Of a DNA stretch of 64,000 bases, positions 17,387 through 25,736 are shown one piece after another. The position numbers and the translations under genes are program-made. The notes under the pieces are model-generated. The model was not told where the DNA came from. It saw nothing but the letters and a program-made list of their open reading frames with translations, and did no database searches. Origin of the DNA: CAZYFH01 sp964646815 (GTDB lineage Bacteria > Acidobacteriota > Vicinamibacteria > Vicinamibacterales > UBA8438); assembly GCA_964646815.1 (NCBI GenBank), contig CAZYFH010000009.1, positions 1 through 64,000 of the forward strand, in the 5' to 3' direction. Positions within the stretch are counted from its first letter, which is position 1, and the number at the start of each line of letters is the position of its first letter.

Positions 17387-18199
17387 ATGATCACTACGAT
17401 CGACGGCGCGCCGGCGCAGCCGCTCGGATTGGCGGCCTACCCGCACCAGCCGCGAACGTGCGTGCGGGTGGCGCATGATGCCGGGGTCAACGTCTTCTTC
17501 TTCTACGGGCCGTCCCACCTGAAGGCGTTCGCCGACCTCGCAGCGCTCCTGGAACGGTCACGTGAGCGTGTCATCGTCGCGACTGGTTGCGGGTCGCGTT
17601 CGACGCGCGGGCTCGAGCGCGCGCGTCGCGCCCTCTGTCGGCGGCTCGGCACGGACGTGATTGATCTCTTTGTCGCCGAGTATGTATCACCCGCCGACGA
17701 TCCAACGGCCGTGTTCGGCGTGGGCGGCGTGCTCGACGTGCTGCGCGGGTGGCGAGACGCGGGCGCGATTCGCTACGTCGGCGCCTCGACGCATGACCCG
17801 GATCTCGGCCTTCGGTTCGTGCGCGACTGGCGCATCGACGTACTGATGCTTCGGTTCAACATGGCGCACCGGCGCGTCGGCAGCGCGGTGTTTCCGGCGG
17901 CGCACCGCGCGCGGCTCCCCGTTGTGGCCTACACGGCGACCCGGTGGGGGACCTTGCTCGACGGCCACCCTGAGTGGGATGGACCGGTGCCGACGGCGAC
18001 CGAGTGCTACCGCTACTGTCTGGCGGAGCCGGCGGTCGAGATCGTGTTGACCGCGCCAACGAGCCTTGCCCACGTGAGAGCTAACGTGGAGGTGTTGCGC
18101 GGTCGTGTCCCGACGGCGCGCGCGTGTGCGCGATGGGACGCGTACGGTGATCTCGTACACGGGGACGGCACGGGCAGGTTCGAGACCTTGTGGCCATAA
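17387..18199 (+). CDS. Aldo/keto reductase family protein
   Basis: A protein of 270 residues with the TIM-barrel pattern of aldo/keto reductases: LGLAAYPHQPRTCVRVAHDAGVNVFFFYGPS near the N-terminus, then VIVATGCGSRSTRGLERARRALCRRLGTDVIDLFVAEYV, GVLDVLRGWRDAGAIRYVGASTHDP and ARLPVVAYTATRWGTLL. The usual catalytic Tyr appears in FFFYGPS, where most family members have DTAxxYG, so substrate and activity are uncertain. No signal peptide. It follows repeat copy B, and no promoter was recognised. Confidence 0.78.
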   Translation: MITTIDGAPAQPLGLAAYPHQPRTCVRVAHDAGVNVFFFYGPSHLKAFADLAALLERSRERVIVATGCGSRSTRGLERARRALCRRLGTDVIDLFVAEYVSPADDPTAVFGVGGVLDVLRGWRDAGAIRYVGASTHDPDLGLRFVRDWRIDVLMLRFNMAHRRVGSAVFPAAHRARLPVVAYTATRWGTLLDGHPEWDGPVPTATECYRYCLAEPAVEIVLTAPTSLAHVRANVEVLRGRVPTARACARWDAYGDLVHGDGTGRFETLWP

Positions 18200-18276
18200 G
18201 TGGGAACGCTGCGCGCGACCAAGGGTGACCGCGGGCTACGAACTCGTGTGATAGCATCCACGCCGCCCCCGTCCCC

Positions 18277-18753
18277 ATGTTAGACGCTGTCAGTTGCCGG
18301 GTCTTGAATCGAGATGACATGGTGCGCGTGTCGGCTCTCATCCTTGCCTTGTTCGACGAGTTCATCCGGCCCGAATACACCCAACTGGGGATCGACGAGT
18401 TCCAGAAGTATGTCGAGCCGGCCGCGATCGAGCAGCGCACGAAGGCCGATCACTTCGCACTTGTTGCCGTGGCCGGCGACACGCCGGTGGGCATGATCGA
18501 AATACGTCAGAACAACCACGTGGCGCTGCTCTTCGTCGACAAGCGATACCAGCGTCAGGGCATCGGAAAAGCGCTGCTCGGCCGAGCGCTGGCCGAGGCG
18601 CGAACCCACAACACCGACCTCGCGCGTGTGACCGTCAACTCGTCCCGCTACGGTTTGCCGGCGTACGAGAAGCTGGGGTTTCGTCAAACCGGTCCTGAAC
18701 GCGAGGTCAAGGGCATTCGCTTCATCCCGATGGCCAAGCAGTTGGACGACTGA
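18277..18753 (+). CDS. GNAT-family N-acetyltransferase
   Basis: A 158-residue single-domain GNAT. Motif A is clear: HVALLFVDKRYQRQGIGKALLGRALAEAR (the QRQGIGK loop binds acetyl-CoA), preceded by the beta-strand DHFALVAVAGDTPVGMIEIR and followed by VTVNSSRYGLPAYEKLGFRQTG. The substrate is unknown. Right at its stop codon lies a perfect seven-base-pair hairpin (18752-18774), which may end the transcript although it has no T run. The next 190 bases up to the DUF2231 gene hold no gene; only a small CGACG-CGTCG hairpin was noted there. Confidence 0.88.
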   Translation: MLDAVSCRVLNRDDMVRVSALILALFDEFIRPEYTQLGIDEFQKYVEPAAIEQRTKADHFALVAVAGDTPVGMIEIRQNNHVALLFVDKRYQRQGIGKALLGRALAEARTHNTDLARVTVNSSRYGLPAYEKLGFRQTGPEREVKGIRFIPMAKQLDD

Positions 18754-18964
18754 CGGGGATGGTCGAGCCCCGTCACCATGACGCGTGATGCCCCTAGGCT
18801 CACGGTCGTGTGGCTGCCTACAACGACGCTTCGTCGCTGCGGCTCGCTCGTGTCGCATGTCCGGGCACGCGGCTGGAGCCTGATCGCGGTGCGTGACACC
18901 GTCTATCGCTGCACAGGCTGAGTGTCTGCTTCTGGCACCGCACGTGTGGCGGCGGCAAACGTTA

Positions 18965-19471
18965 TCATGGCGCCGCCCCGCGGTCCGCGTGAACCGTTTG
19001 GCCGCCACTGTCCCGCGCTACGGCGTGCACACCGATCCCGCGCTGGAACACCAGCTGACTCCCATGCGCGACTGTCTCGACGAGTGTGCCGATGCCGAGC
19101 AGCGCGAGAAGGAATGCGCCGACCAGTACGGGGAGCGTGGGAGGCAGGATGTACGAGATCGCCAGGCGTGCCGACGCGAAGAAGGCGAAGAGCCACGTCG
19201 TGCGAAAAGCCCAATCCTCGTGCGTGTCGACCAGAAGCGCGACATCCGAGGGGAGCGACATCGCCTTAGCCGCGTTGTCCCCCGTGAAGTAGGCAATGAT
19301 CGCCGTCGCGGCACCGCCGACATAGAGCCACGTGGCGGTGTCGCGGAGGGCTGGACGCGCGGGCATGAACAGGCTCGCGAGGTCGACGGCGGCTGCAGCG
19401 GTCAACAGGGCGATCGGCAGATGTACGGCGAGCGGATGGAGGTTGGGGAGCCACGCGGGTGTGAGCGACAT
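18965..19471 (-). CDS. DUF2231-type membrane protein
   Basis: A protein of 168 residues with the DUF2231 opening LPNLHPLAVHLPIALLTAAAAVDLASLF. Four hydrophobic segments follow (LPIALLTAAAAVDLASLF, TATWLYVGGAATAIIAYF, TTWLFAFFASARLAISYIL, LPVLVGAFLLALLGIGTLV), so it lies in the inner membrane. The N-terminal HPLAVHLPIAL is the conserved family signature; some members bind haem or redox partners but the function here is unknown. The start at 19471 was chosen because the family motif lies ten residues in. It is divergent from the methyltransferase gene. Confidence 0.8.
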   Translation of the reverse strand: MSLTPAWLPNLHPLAVHLPIALLTAAAAVDLASLFMPARPALRDTATWLYVGGAATAIIAYFTGDNAAKAMSLPSDVALLVDTHEDWAFRTTWLFAFFASARLAISYILPPTLPVLVGAFLLALLGIGTLVETVAHGSQLVFQRGIGVHAVARDSGGQTVHADRGAAP

Positions 19472-19522
19472 GAATCTCGTGTTCCCTTGCGTTGCACTCC
19501 TATAATAGCGGCCCCCTGGAAC

Positions 19523-20311
19523 ATGGTGGCAGATAAGACCCCGACGCAAGGCTGGCACGGCTGGGACGAGTACGCGCCGTTCTATGACTGGGAGAACGCA
19601 CGCACCCTCGGCCGGCGCGACGTCCGGTTCTGGGTGGATCTTGCGCGTCGGGCCGGCGGCCCAGTGCTGGAGTTGGGGTGCGGCACCGGCCGGCTCTCGC
19701 TGCCGGTCGCGCGTGTCGCTCCACGATTCGTCGGCATCGATCGGTCGGCGCCCATGCTCGACCGGCTTCGCGTGCGCCTTCGCCGCGCGCGACTCGGGGA
19801 CCGTGCGATGGCAGTGCGCGGCGATATCCGTGCGCTGCCGTTTCGAAAGCGGTGCCGCTTCCGGCTCGTGATGGCGCCTTATGGGATGCTCCAGTCGTTG
19901 GTGAGTGACACTGATCTCACCGCCACGCTTCGCGCGGCGGCGGCGGTGTTGCCCCGCGGCGCGATGCTCGGGGTCGACCTTGTGCCGGATCTGCCACGGT
20001 GGGACGAATATCGGCGGCAGGTGAGCTTGCAGGGTTGGATGAGCGGTGGCCGGCACGTCACCCTCGTCGAATCGGTCCGGCAGGACCGCGCACGGCGGCT
20101 GACGATCTTCGACCAGGAGTTCGTCGAACACCACGGCGGCCGCCGTGGCGTACATCGTTTCTCATTGGTGTTTCGCACGCTGGCCGTGCCGCAGGTGGCG
20201 CGACGGCTCGAGCGCGCCGGGTTTCGCATCGACGCCGTGCTGGGTGACTACCGCGGGCAGGCGTGGTCGGCCGACGCCGCCGTCTGGGTGATCCTGGCCC
20301 GGAAACAGTGA
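19523..20311 (+). CDS. Class I SAM-dependent methyltransferase
   Basis: A protein of 262 residues. Motif I is GGPVLELGCGTGRLSLPVA, with FVGIDRSAPMLDRLR as motif II (Asp ligand of the ribose), MAVRGDIRALPFRKRCRFRLVMAPYGMLQ as the post-II region and AAAVLPRGAMLGVDLV next. The N-terminal WDEYAPFYDWENARTLGRRDVRFWVDLAR is typical of UbiE/methyltransferase domain 25 proteins. Substrate unknown. The ATG at 19523 follows a TATAAT at 19501, but no matching -35 was found. Confidence 0.87.
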   Translation: MVADKTPTQGWHGWDEYAPFYDWENARTLGRRDVRFWVDLARRAGGPVLELGCGTGRLSLPVARVAPRFVGIDRSAPMLDRLRVRLRRARLGDRAMAVRGDIRALPFRKRCRFRLVMAPYGMLQSLVSDTDLTATLRAAAAVLPRGAMLGVDLVPDLPRWDEYRRQVSLQGWMSGGRHVTLVESVRQDRARRLTIFDQEFVEHHGGRRGVHRFSLVFRTLAVPQVARRLERAGFRIDAVLGDYRGQAWSADAAVWVILARKQ

Positions 20312-20453
20312 GCGGGCGAGTTGTGGCATGCGACGGCGAGGTCATCGTGCAGATCACGCCCCGCGAGGTGACCAAATCGCCTCCAGGGGTGCGGCCCGGC
20401 GTTGGTTTTTGCGATAATGACTCCCGTAACACCCTAAGCCTGGAGCAGGTGTC

Positions 20454-21203
20454 ATGTCAGGTCATTCCAAGTGGGCATCCATCAAACACAAGAAGGGGGC
20501 GGCAGACGCGAAGCGCGGCCGTCTCTTCACCCATATCATCAAGGAGTTGACGGTCGCTGCCCGTGACGGCGGCGGTGACCCCGACACGAACCCTCGCCTG
20601 CGCACGGTTATCGGCGACGCCAAGGCTGCGAACATGCCGGCCGAGAACATCAAGCGCGCCATCCGGCGTGGGACCGGCGAGGAGCCTGGCGTCTCGTACG
20701 AAGAGGTGACCTACGAGGCCTACGGCCCGGGTGGCGCGGCGCTGTTGATTCAGTGCTTGACCGATAACACGAACCGCGCGGTGGGCGAGATCCGGCATCT
20801 GCTGTCGAAGCACGCCGGTCACTTGGGCACTACCAATTCGGTCGCCTGGATGTTCCACAAACAGGGGCTCATCATTGTGGACCAGGTTCAGGCGGACGAA
20901 GAGACGCTGATGAGTGCGGCGATCGACGCCGGCGCCGACGATTTTCGGGAGGACGGTGATTGCTGGGAGATCGTGAGCGACCCCGACGTGTTCGATACGG
21001 TGCGTGAGGCCGTGGCCGCGGCCGGTGTGCAACCGATCTCGGCCCAGATTGCCATGCTTCCGCAGACGTTCGTCAAGCTCGAGGGGCGTGCAGCCCAGCA
21101 GATGATCAAGCTGATGGACGTGCTAGAAGACCACGACGACGTGCAACACGTCTGGTCGAACTTCGACATCGAAGCGAAGGAGATCGAGGCCTCGCTGGCG
21201 TGA
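20454..21203 (+). CDS. yebC: YebC/PmpR family protein
   Basis: A protein of 249 residues, full length. The opening MSGHSKWASIKHKKGAADAKRGRLFTHIIKELTVAAR is diagnostic, followed by GGDPDTNPRLRTVIGDAKAANMPAENIKRAIRRGTGEE and YEEVTYEAYGPGGAALLIQCLTDNTNRAVGEIRHLLSKHAGHLG. Members act as transcription regulators or, as shown for some, help ribosomes on proline stretches (TACO1-like). Location beside ruvC-ruvA-ruvB is very common in bacteria. The ruvC start overlaps its stop codon by four bases, so they are co-translated. GGAGCAGGT precedes the start. Confidence 0.96.
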   Translation: MSGHSKWASIKHKKGAADAKRGRLFTHIIKELTVAARDGGGDPDTNPRLRTVIGDAKAANMPAENIKRAIRRGTGEEPGVSYEEVTYEAYGPGGAALLIQCLTDNTNRAVGEIRHLLSKHAGHLGTTNSVAWMFHKQGLIIVDQVQADEETLMSAAIDAGADDFREDGDCWEIVSDPDVFDTVREAVAAAGVQPISAQIAMLPQTFVKLEGRAAQQMIKLMDVLEDHDDVQHVWSNFDIEAKEIEASLA

Positions 21204-21751
21204 AAATCCTCGGCGTCGACCCCGGCTCCGCCCGCACAGGGTACGGGTGCATCGAGTCCGACGGCAGCCGGCATCTCGTGCTAGTGCACGGGGCGTTCGC
21301 GCCACCGGCGCGGGCATCCTTCCCGGAGAAACTGCTCGCGATTCACGACGGCCTCGCGGAGCTAGTCGCGCGGCATTCTCCGGACATCGTGGCGATCGAA
21401 GATCTGTTTCACGCGCGGAACGCCCGCAGCGCGCTGAAGCTCGGTCACGTGCGCGGGGTCGTGATGCTCGCGGCAGCGCAGGCCGGAGTGCCCGTGGCCG
21501 AATACGCGCCGACGGAGGTCAAGCGCGCCGTCGTCGGCTATGGTCGGGCCGAAAAGCACCAGGTCCAGCGGATGGTTATGTTGCTGCTCGACCTGCGCGA
21601 GGCGCCGACGCCGCTCGACGTCTCGGACGCGCTCGCCGTGGCCGTCTGTCACGCGCACGCCGCTGGCCCGATTGCCGGTCGCACCGCGCGAAGCGAGGAT
21701 CGGCCGGGGCGTAGAGACTGGCGGCGCTACCGGCCGCGCATCAATAGCTGA
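21200..21751 (+). CDS. ruvC: Holliday junction resolvase RuvC
   Basis: A protein of 183 residues starting at GTG 21200, which overlaps the yebC stop (GTGA). The four catalytic acidic residues are Asp7 (ILGVDPG), Glu67 (VAIEDLF), Asp140 and Asp143 (LDVSDALAVAVCHAH), matching the well-known D-E-D-D set. The motif HARNARSALKLGHVRG is also typical. It cuts Holliday junctions at the end of recombinational repair with RuvA and RuvB, encoded next. The last 25 residues are an Arg-rich extension with little conservation. Confidence 0.97.
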   Translation: MKILGVDPGSARTGYGCIESDGSRHLVLVHGAFAPPARASFPEKLLAIHDGLAELVARHSPDIVAIEDLFHARNARSALKLGHVRGVVMLAAAQAGVPVAEYAPTEVKRAVVGYGRAEKHQVQRMVMLLLDLREAPTPLDVSDALAVAVCHAHAAGPIAGRTARSEDRPGRRDWRRYRPRINS

Positions 21752-21763
21752 TCGGGTCGCCCC

Positions 21764-22363
21764 ATGATCGCCCATCTGCGCGGCCGGCTCGTGAGCAAAC
21801 AGCCGAATCGACTGGTTGTCGATGTCAACGGCGTCGGCTATGACGTCCATGTGCCCGTGTCCACCTTCTACGGCCTCGGCGACGTCAGCACCGACGTGTC
21901 GCTGCGCATCCACACGCACGTCCGCCAAGAAACGCTGTCGCTCTTCGGGTTTGCAAGCACGCTGGAGCTCGATCTCTTCGAGCGGTTGATCGCGATCAGC
22001 GGCGTCGGTCCCCGTCTGGCTCTCGCGGTCCTGTCCGGCATCGAGCCGCCGCATCTTGTACGGGCAATTCGCAACGGCGACGTGGCTCGGCTAACCGCAA
22101 TTCCCGGCGTCGGTAAGAAAACCGCCGAGCGGATCGGGCTTGAGCTTCGGGATAAGCTGCCGGCTGTGGTCGAGGTCGACGAACCCCAAGAGGATGGCGC
22201 GCCATCGGACGGGGATCTTCGGGGCGATGTGCTCTCCGCCCTGTTCAATCTGGGGTATCATCGCCCGCCCGCCGAGCGGGCGGCCGCGGCGGCCCTCAAA
22301 CACGGCGACGGGTCCTTCGAGCAGACGTTGCGCCAAGCGCTCCGCGAGCTTGCGCGGTCATGA
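21764..22363 (+). CDS. ruvA: Holliday junction branch-migration protein RuvA
   Basis: A protein of 199 residues: N-terminal OB-fold (MIAHLRGRLVSKQPNRLVVDVNGVGYDVHVPVSTF), two helix-hairpin-helix motifs (FERLIAISGVGPRLALAVL and VARLTAIPGVGKKTAERIGLELRDKL) and the C-terminal RuvB-contacting domain (RGDVLSALFNLGYHRPPAERAAAAAL). It binds the four-way junction and loads RuvB. It starts 12 bases after ruvC and overlaps ruvB by four bases (ATGA). Confidence 0.97.
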   Translation: MIAHLRGRLVSKQPNRLVVDVNGVGYDVHVPVSTFYGLGDVSTDVSLRIHTHVRQETLSLFGFASTLELDLFERLIAISGVGPRLALAVLSGIEPPHLVRAIRNGDVARLTAIPGVGKKTAERIGLELRDKLPAVVEVDEPQEDGAPSDGDLRGDVLSALFNLGYHRPPAERAAAAALKHGDGSFEQTLRQALRELARS

Positions 22364-23379
22364 CCACCGAGCGCGTCCTCAGCTCCGCGCAGGTCGATGA
22401 GGACGTCCAGTACGAAGTCGGACTTCGGCCGCGCACCCTCGACGACTACGTTGGCCAAGACCGGGTCCGAGAGAACCTCACGGTGGCCATCACGGCGACG
22501 CGCCAGCGCGCCGAGGCGCTGGACCACGTGCTACTCTACGGGCCCCCGGGACTTGGCAAGACGACACTCGCCTACGTGATCGGCACTGAGCTCAGTGTGC
22601 AAGTGCGGGCCACCGCTGGTCCGATCCTGGAGAAGCCGGGTGACCTGGCCGCGATCTTGACGAACCTCAAAGAGCGCGAGGTGCTCTTTATCGACGAGAT
22701 TCATCGCATGAGTCCTGCCGTCGAGGAGATCCTCTATCCGGCGATGGAAGACTATGAGCTCGACATCATGATCGGTCAGGGACCGAGCGCACGGTCGGTC
22801 AAGGTGCCGTTGCAGCGGTTCACTCTCGTCGGCGCCACCACGCGCGCGGGACTCCTCACGTCGCCGCTCAGGGCTCGCTTCGGCATCGTGCACCGGCTCG
22901 ATTTCTACACGGAGCGCGACCTCTTGGAGATCGTCGGCCGCTCGGCGCGCATCCTCGGCGTGCCGATCGACGACGACGCGACGGCCGAGATCGCCCGCCG
23001 CGCGCGCGGGACGCCGCGTGTCGCTAATCGCCTGCTACGGCGCGTGCGCGACTATGCGCAGGTGCGCGCGGACGGCGCAATTACGCTCGACGTGGCCATC
23101 CGGGCGCTCGAATTGCTCGAGGTGGACGCCAACGGGTTCGATGAAGCGGACCGGCGTCTACTGCTTACGATCATCGACAAGTTCGGCGGCGGCCCCGTCG
23201 GACTCAACAGCATCGCCGCGGCGATCAGCGAAGAGAAAGAAGCTGTCGAGGACATTTACGAGCCGTTCCTCATTCAGTCCGGGTTCCTCGATCGAACCCC
23301 GCGTGGCCGGGTTGCCACGGCGCGCGCGTACGACTATTTGGGGTTGACAGCGCCGGCACGCAACCCACGGCTGATCTGA
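22360..23379 (+). CDS. ruvB: Holliday junction helicase RuvB
   Basis: A protein of 339 residues, an AAA+ motor. Walker A is GPPGLGKT (residues 61-68) and Walker B is LFIDEIHRM (Asp112-His115). Sensor motifs include FTLVGATTRAGLLTSPLRARFG, and the C-terminal winged-helix domain contains EEKEAVEDIYEPFLIQSGFLDRTPRGR. It drives branch migration with RuvA. The gene overlaps ruvA by four bases. The start ATG at 22360 is the only reasonable one. Confidence 0.98.
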   Translation: MTTERVLSSAQVDEDVQYEVGLRPRTLDDYVGQDRVRENLTVAITATRQRAEALDHVLLYGPPGLGKTTLAYVIGTELSVQVRATAGPILEKPGDLAAILTNLKEREVLFIDEIHRMSPAVEEILYPAMEDYELDIMIGQGPSARSVKVPLQRFTLVGATTRAGLLTSPLRARFGIVHRLDFYTERDLLEIVGRSARILGVPIDDDATAEIARRARGTPRVANRLLRRVRDYAQVRADGAITLDVAIRALELLEVDANGFDEADRRLLLTIIDKFGGGPVGLNSIAAAISEEKEAVEDIYEPFLIQSGFLDRTPRGRVATARAYDYLGLTAPARNPRLI

Positions 23380-23414
23380 CAATCGGGCGCAAGCGGCCCT
23401 GAAAGGACGACGGC

Positions 23415-24446
23415 GTGAAGCAACGGCGAGGTGGCCAGCTTGCAGGCGGACAGACCGCCCGTCGGGTGAAGGTTGCGTCGCTAGCCACCTACGTCCCGCC
23501 CCGGATCCTGACCAACGCCGATCTTGAGAATCTGGTCGACACGACCGACGCGTGGATTCTCAAGCGGACGGGCATTCGCGAGAGGCACATCGTCGACGAG
23601 GGGGTCGCCGCGTCCGACCTCGGCGCGGAGGCGGCGCGTCGCGCGATCAGCCAGGCCGGCCTGACACCCGCGGACATCGGATTCATCGTCGTTGCGACGA
23701 CGACCCCCGACATGTTCTTTCCGAGCACGGCCTGTCTCGTGCAGATGAAGATCGGCGCGTCAAACGCGTGGGGGTTCGATCTCGGCGCTGCCTGCTCAGG
23801 ATTTACCTATGCGCTGACCACCGGCGTCCAGATGGTCGCCTCCGGGGCGCACGAACACGCCCTCGTCATCGGGGCCGACGTGATGTCGTCGATCATCGAC
23901 TACCAAGACCGCGCAACGTGCGTGATCTTCGGTGATGGCGCCGGCGCGGCCGTCGTCTCGTCGGCCGGGGATGACGGACTGGGGGTGCTCGACTTCGCTC
24001 ACGAGATCGATGGTAGCGGCGGCGCCGCGCTGTGCATGCCGGCGGGTGGGAGTCTTCGCCCCGCCAGCCACGACACGATCGACCAGCGTCTCCACTACGT
24101 GAAGCAGGACGGACCGGCAGTCTTCAAGTTCGCGGTACGTAAGACCGTCGAAATATGCCGGCAAGTGCTTAAGCAGAACGAGCTCAAGGCGCAGGATCTC
24201 GACCTGTTCGTCTCGCATCAGGCGAACCGGCGCATCATCCAGAGCGCGGCGGAGCACCTGGGTCTCGACCGTGACAGGATCGTGATCAACATCGAGCGGT
24301 TCGGGAACACCACCGCGGCCACCATTCCGCTTGCGCTGGCTGACGCGCGTGCGGACGGCCGGCTCGTCAAGGGGTCGCGCGTCCTCCTGACGTCGGTGGG
24401 TGCCGGGTTCACGGTCGGCGCTGTTCTGCTGCGCTGGGCGTATTAA
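23415..24446 (+). CDS. fabH: Beta-ketoacyl-ACP synthase III
   Basis: A protein of 343 residues. The catalytic triad is Cys127 (DLGAACSGF), His268 (FVSHQANRRI) and Asn298 (ERFGNTTAAT), matching FabH. Substrate-site features such as DAWILKRTGIRERHI are present. It condenses acetyl-CoA (or a branched acyl-CoA) with malonyl-ACP to start fatty-acid synthesis. The start at GTG 23415 gives about 17 extra residues before the family core; a GTG at 23466 is an alternative. AAAGG precedes the first. Confidence 0.95.
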   Translation: MKQRRGGQLAGGQTARRVKVASLATYVPPRILTNADLENLVDTTDAWILKRTGIRERHIVDEGVAASDLGAEAARRAISQAGLTPADIGFIVVATTTPDMFFPSTACLVQMKIGASNAWGFDLGAACSGFTYALTTGVQMVASGAHEHALVIGADVMSSIIDYQDRATCVIFGDGAGAAVVSSAGDDGLGVLDFAHEIDGSGGAALCMPAGGSLRPASHDTIDQRLHYVKQDGPAVFKFAVRKTVEICRQVLKQNELKAQDLDLFVSHQANRRIIQSAAEHLGLDRDRIVINIERFGNTTAATIPLALADARADGRLVKGSRVLLTSVGAGFTVGAVLLRWAY

Positions 24447-24507
24447 CGCGTACTCACACAGCTCCGGGGTTTGACAGGTTCGAGCTGTCGTTGGCAACGC
24501 CAGTTCC

Positions 24508-25554
24508 ATGCGCCTCTCCGATTTCGACTACGTCCTGCCGGACGATCGCATCGCGCAGGAGCCGGCGCGGCAGCGAGACGCGGCGAGGCTGATGCGGCTC
24601 GACCGTCGCACTGGTGCCCGCGCGCATCATCGGGTCGCTGACCTCCCGGTTCTCTTGGCCCCAGGCGATCTCGTCGTTGTCAACGACACGCGGGTGTTCC
24701 CGGCGCGTCTGCTCGGACATCGTGACCCGAGCGGGGGCGCCGTCGAGTGTCTCCTGATCGCACCGCTCGGCGAGGACCGCTGGGACGCGCTGGTCCATCC
24801 GGGTCAGAAGCTCAAACCGGGCGCGCGCGCCGTCTTCGACCGCGCCGGGCACCGGATACGGATGGAGGTGCTCGCTCGCAACTTTCGCGGGCGGCGCACC
24901 GTCCGGCTGACGGTCGAGGGCGGATTCGACGTTGCGGAGGCGATCGATGCCGTTGGGCACGTGCCGCTGCCGCCGTATATCAAACGCGCGGTCCGGCCCG
25001 TCGACTTGGAGCGCTATCAGACCATCTTTGCAGCGGTGCGCGGATCGGTGGCCGCGCCGACTGCGGGTCTGCATTTCACGCCGCGCCTCCTCCAGGAGTT
25101 AACAGCGCGCGGTATCGAACATCGCACGATCACCCTGCATGTCGGGTACGGCACCTTTGCGCCGGTCCGCGCCGACGATATCACCGCGCACGAGGTGGCA
25201 CCGGAACGCTACGCGCTCTCGGCTGAGACGGCGGACGCGATCAATCGTGCGCGCGAGGCGAGGCGGCGAATCATCGCCGTCGGCACGACGGTCACGCGTG
25301 CGCTCGAGACCGTCGTCCGCACAGGGGGCGACCGACTGACGCCGGGGAATGGGGTGACCAACCTGTCTATCTATCCAGGTTTCGAATTCCGGATTATCGA
25401 TGGTCTCTTGACCAACTTCCACCTCCCGAGGTCGTCGCTCCTGCTGCTGGTCACGGCCTTCGCCGGTCGTCACGAGATCATGACGGCGTACGCGGAAGCG
25501 ATTCGGGAACGGTATCGCTTTTACAGCTACGGCGACACGATGCTCGTCCTCTAG
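24508..25554 (+). CDS. queA: S-adenosylmethionine:tRNA ribosyltransferase-isomerase QueA
   Basis: A protein of 348 residues with all QueA hallmarks: MRLSDFDYVLPDDRIAQEPARQRDAARLM, VVNDTRVFPARLLG, VAAPTAGLHFTPRLL, ITLHVGYGTFAPVRADDI and FRIIDGLLTNFHLPRSSLLLLV. It transfers the ribosyl part of SAM to preQ1 in tRNA, giving epoxyqueuosine. Other queuosine-pathway genes in the window are queE (intact) and queC (broken). The tRNA gene begins 29 bases after its stop. Confidence 0.97.
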   Translation: MRLSDFDYVLPDDRIAQEPARQRDAARLMRLDRRTGARAHHRVADLPVLLAPGDLVVVNDTRVFPARLLGHRDPSGGAVECLLIAPLGEDRWDALVHPGQKLKPGARAVFDRAGHRIRMEVLARNFRGRRTVRLTVEGGFDVAEAIDAVGHVPLPPYIKRAVRPVDLERYQTIFAAVRGSVAAPTAGLHFTPRLLQELTARGIEHRTITLHVGYGTFAPVRADDITAHEVAPERYALSAETADAINRAREARRRIIAVGTTVTRALETVVRTGGDRLTPGNGVTNLSIYPGFEFRIIDGLLTNFHLPRSSLLLLVTAFAGRHEIMTAYAEAIRERYRFYSYGDTMLVL

Positions 25555-25583
25555 CTGATCCCTGTCATAATTGGCGACTCGAT

Positions 25584-25660
25584 GCCGGTGTAGCTCAGCT
25601 GGTTAGAGCAAGCGGCTCATATCCGCTAGGTCCGGGGTTCAAGTCCCTGCACCGGCACCA
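25584..25660 (+). tRNA. tRNA with CAT anticodon (Met or Ile2)
   Basis: A complete cloverleaf of 77 bases with encoded CCA. Acceptor GCCGGTG (25584-25590) pairs with CACCGGC (25650-25656). The D arm is GCTC/GAGC. The anticodon stem AGCGG/CCGCT encloses the loop CTCATAT, with anticodon CAT at 25618-25620. The T arm is CGGGG TTCAAGT CCCTG. CAT may mean elongator Met or the Ile2 tRNA whose C34 becomes lysidine; it is not an obvious initiator, which lacks a pair at position 1-72. The neighbouring tilS gene, encoding the lysidine-forming enzyme, makes Ile2 worth considering. Confidence 0.93.
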
Positions 25661-25736
25661 TTTATCTTCTTCGCTGTCAGCACGTTAGTACTTCACGATC
25701 CCAAGCCTGACGTATCCTCACCAGCCAGATCGCATC

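Noticed and set aside
19501..19506. TATAAT before the methyltransferase as a full promoter
   Set aside because: No -35 element at suitable distance. It may work with another factor, but not supported well enough to list.
24471..24499. TTGACA upstream of queA as a promoter
   Set aside because: No -10-like sequence at 16-18 bases; the region after it is GC-rich.
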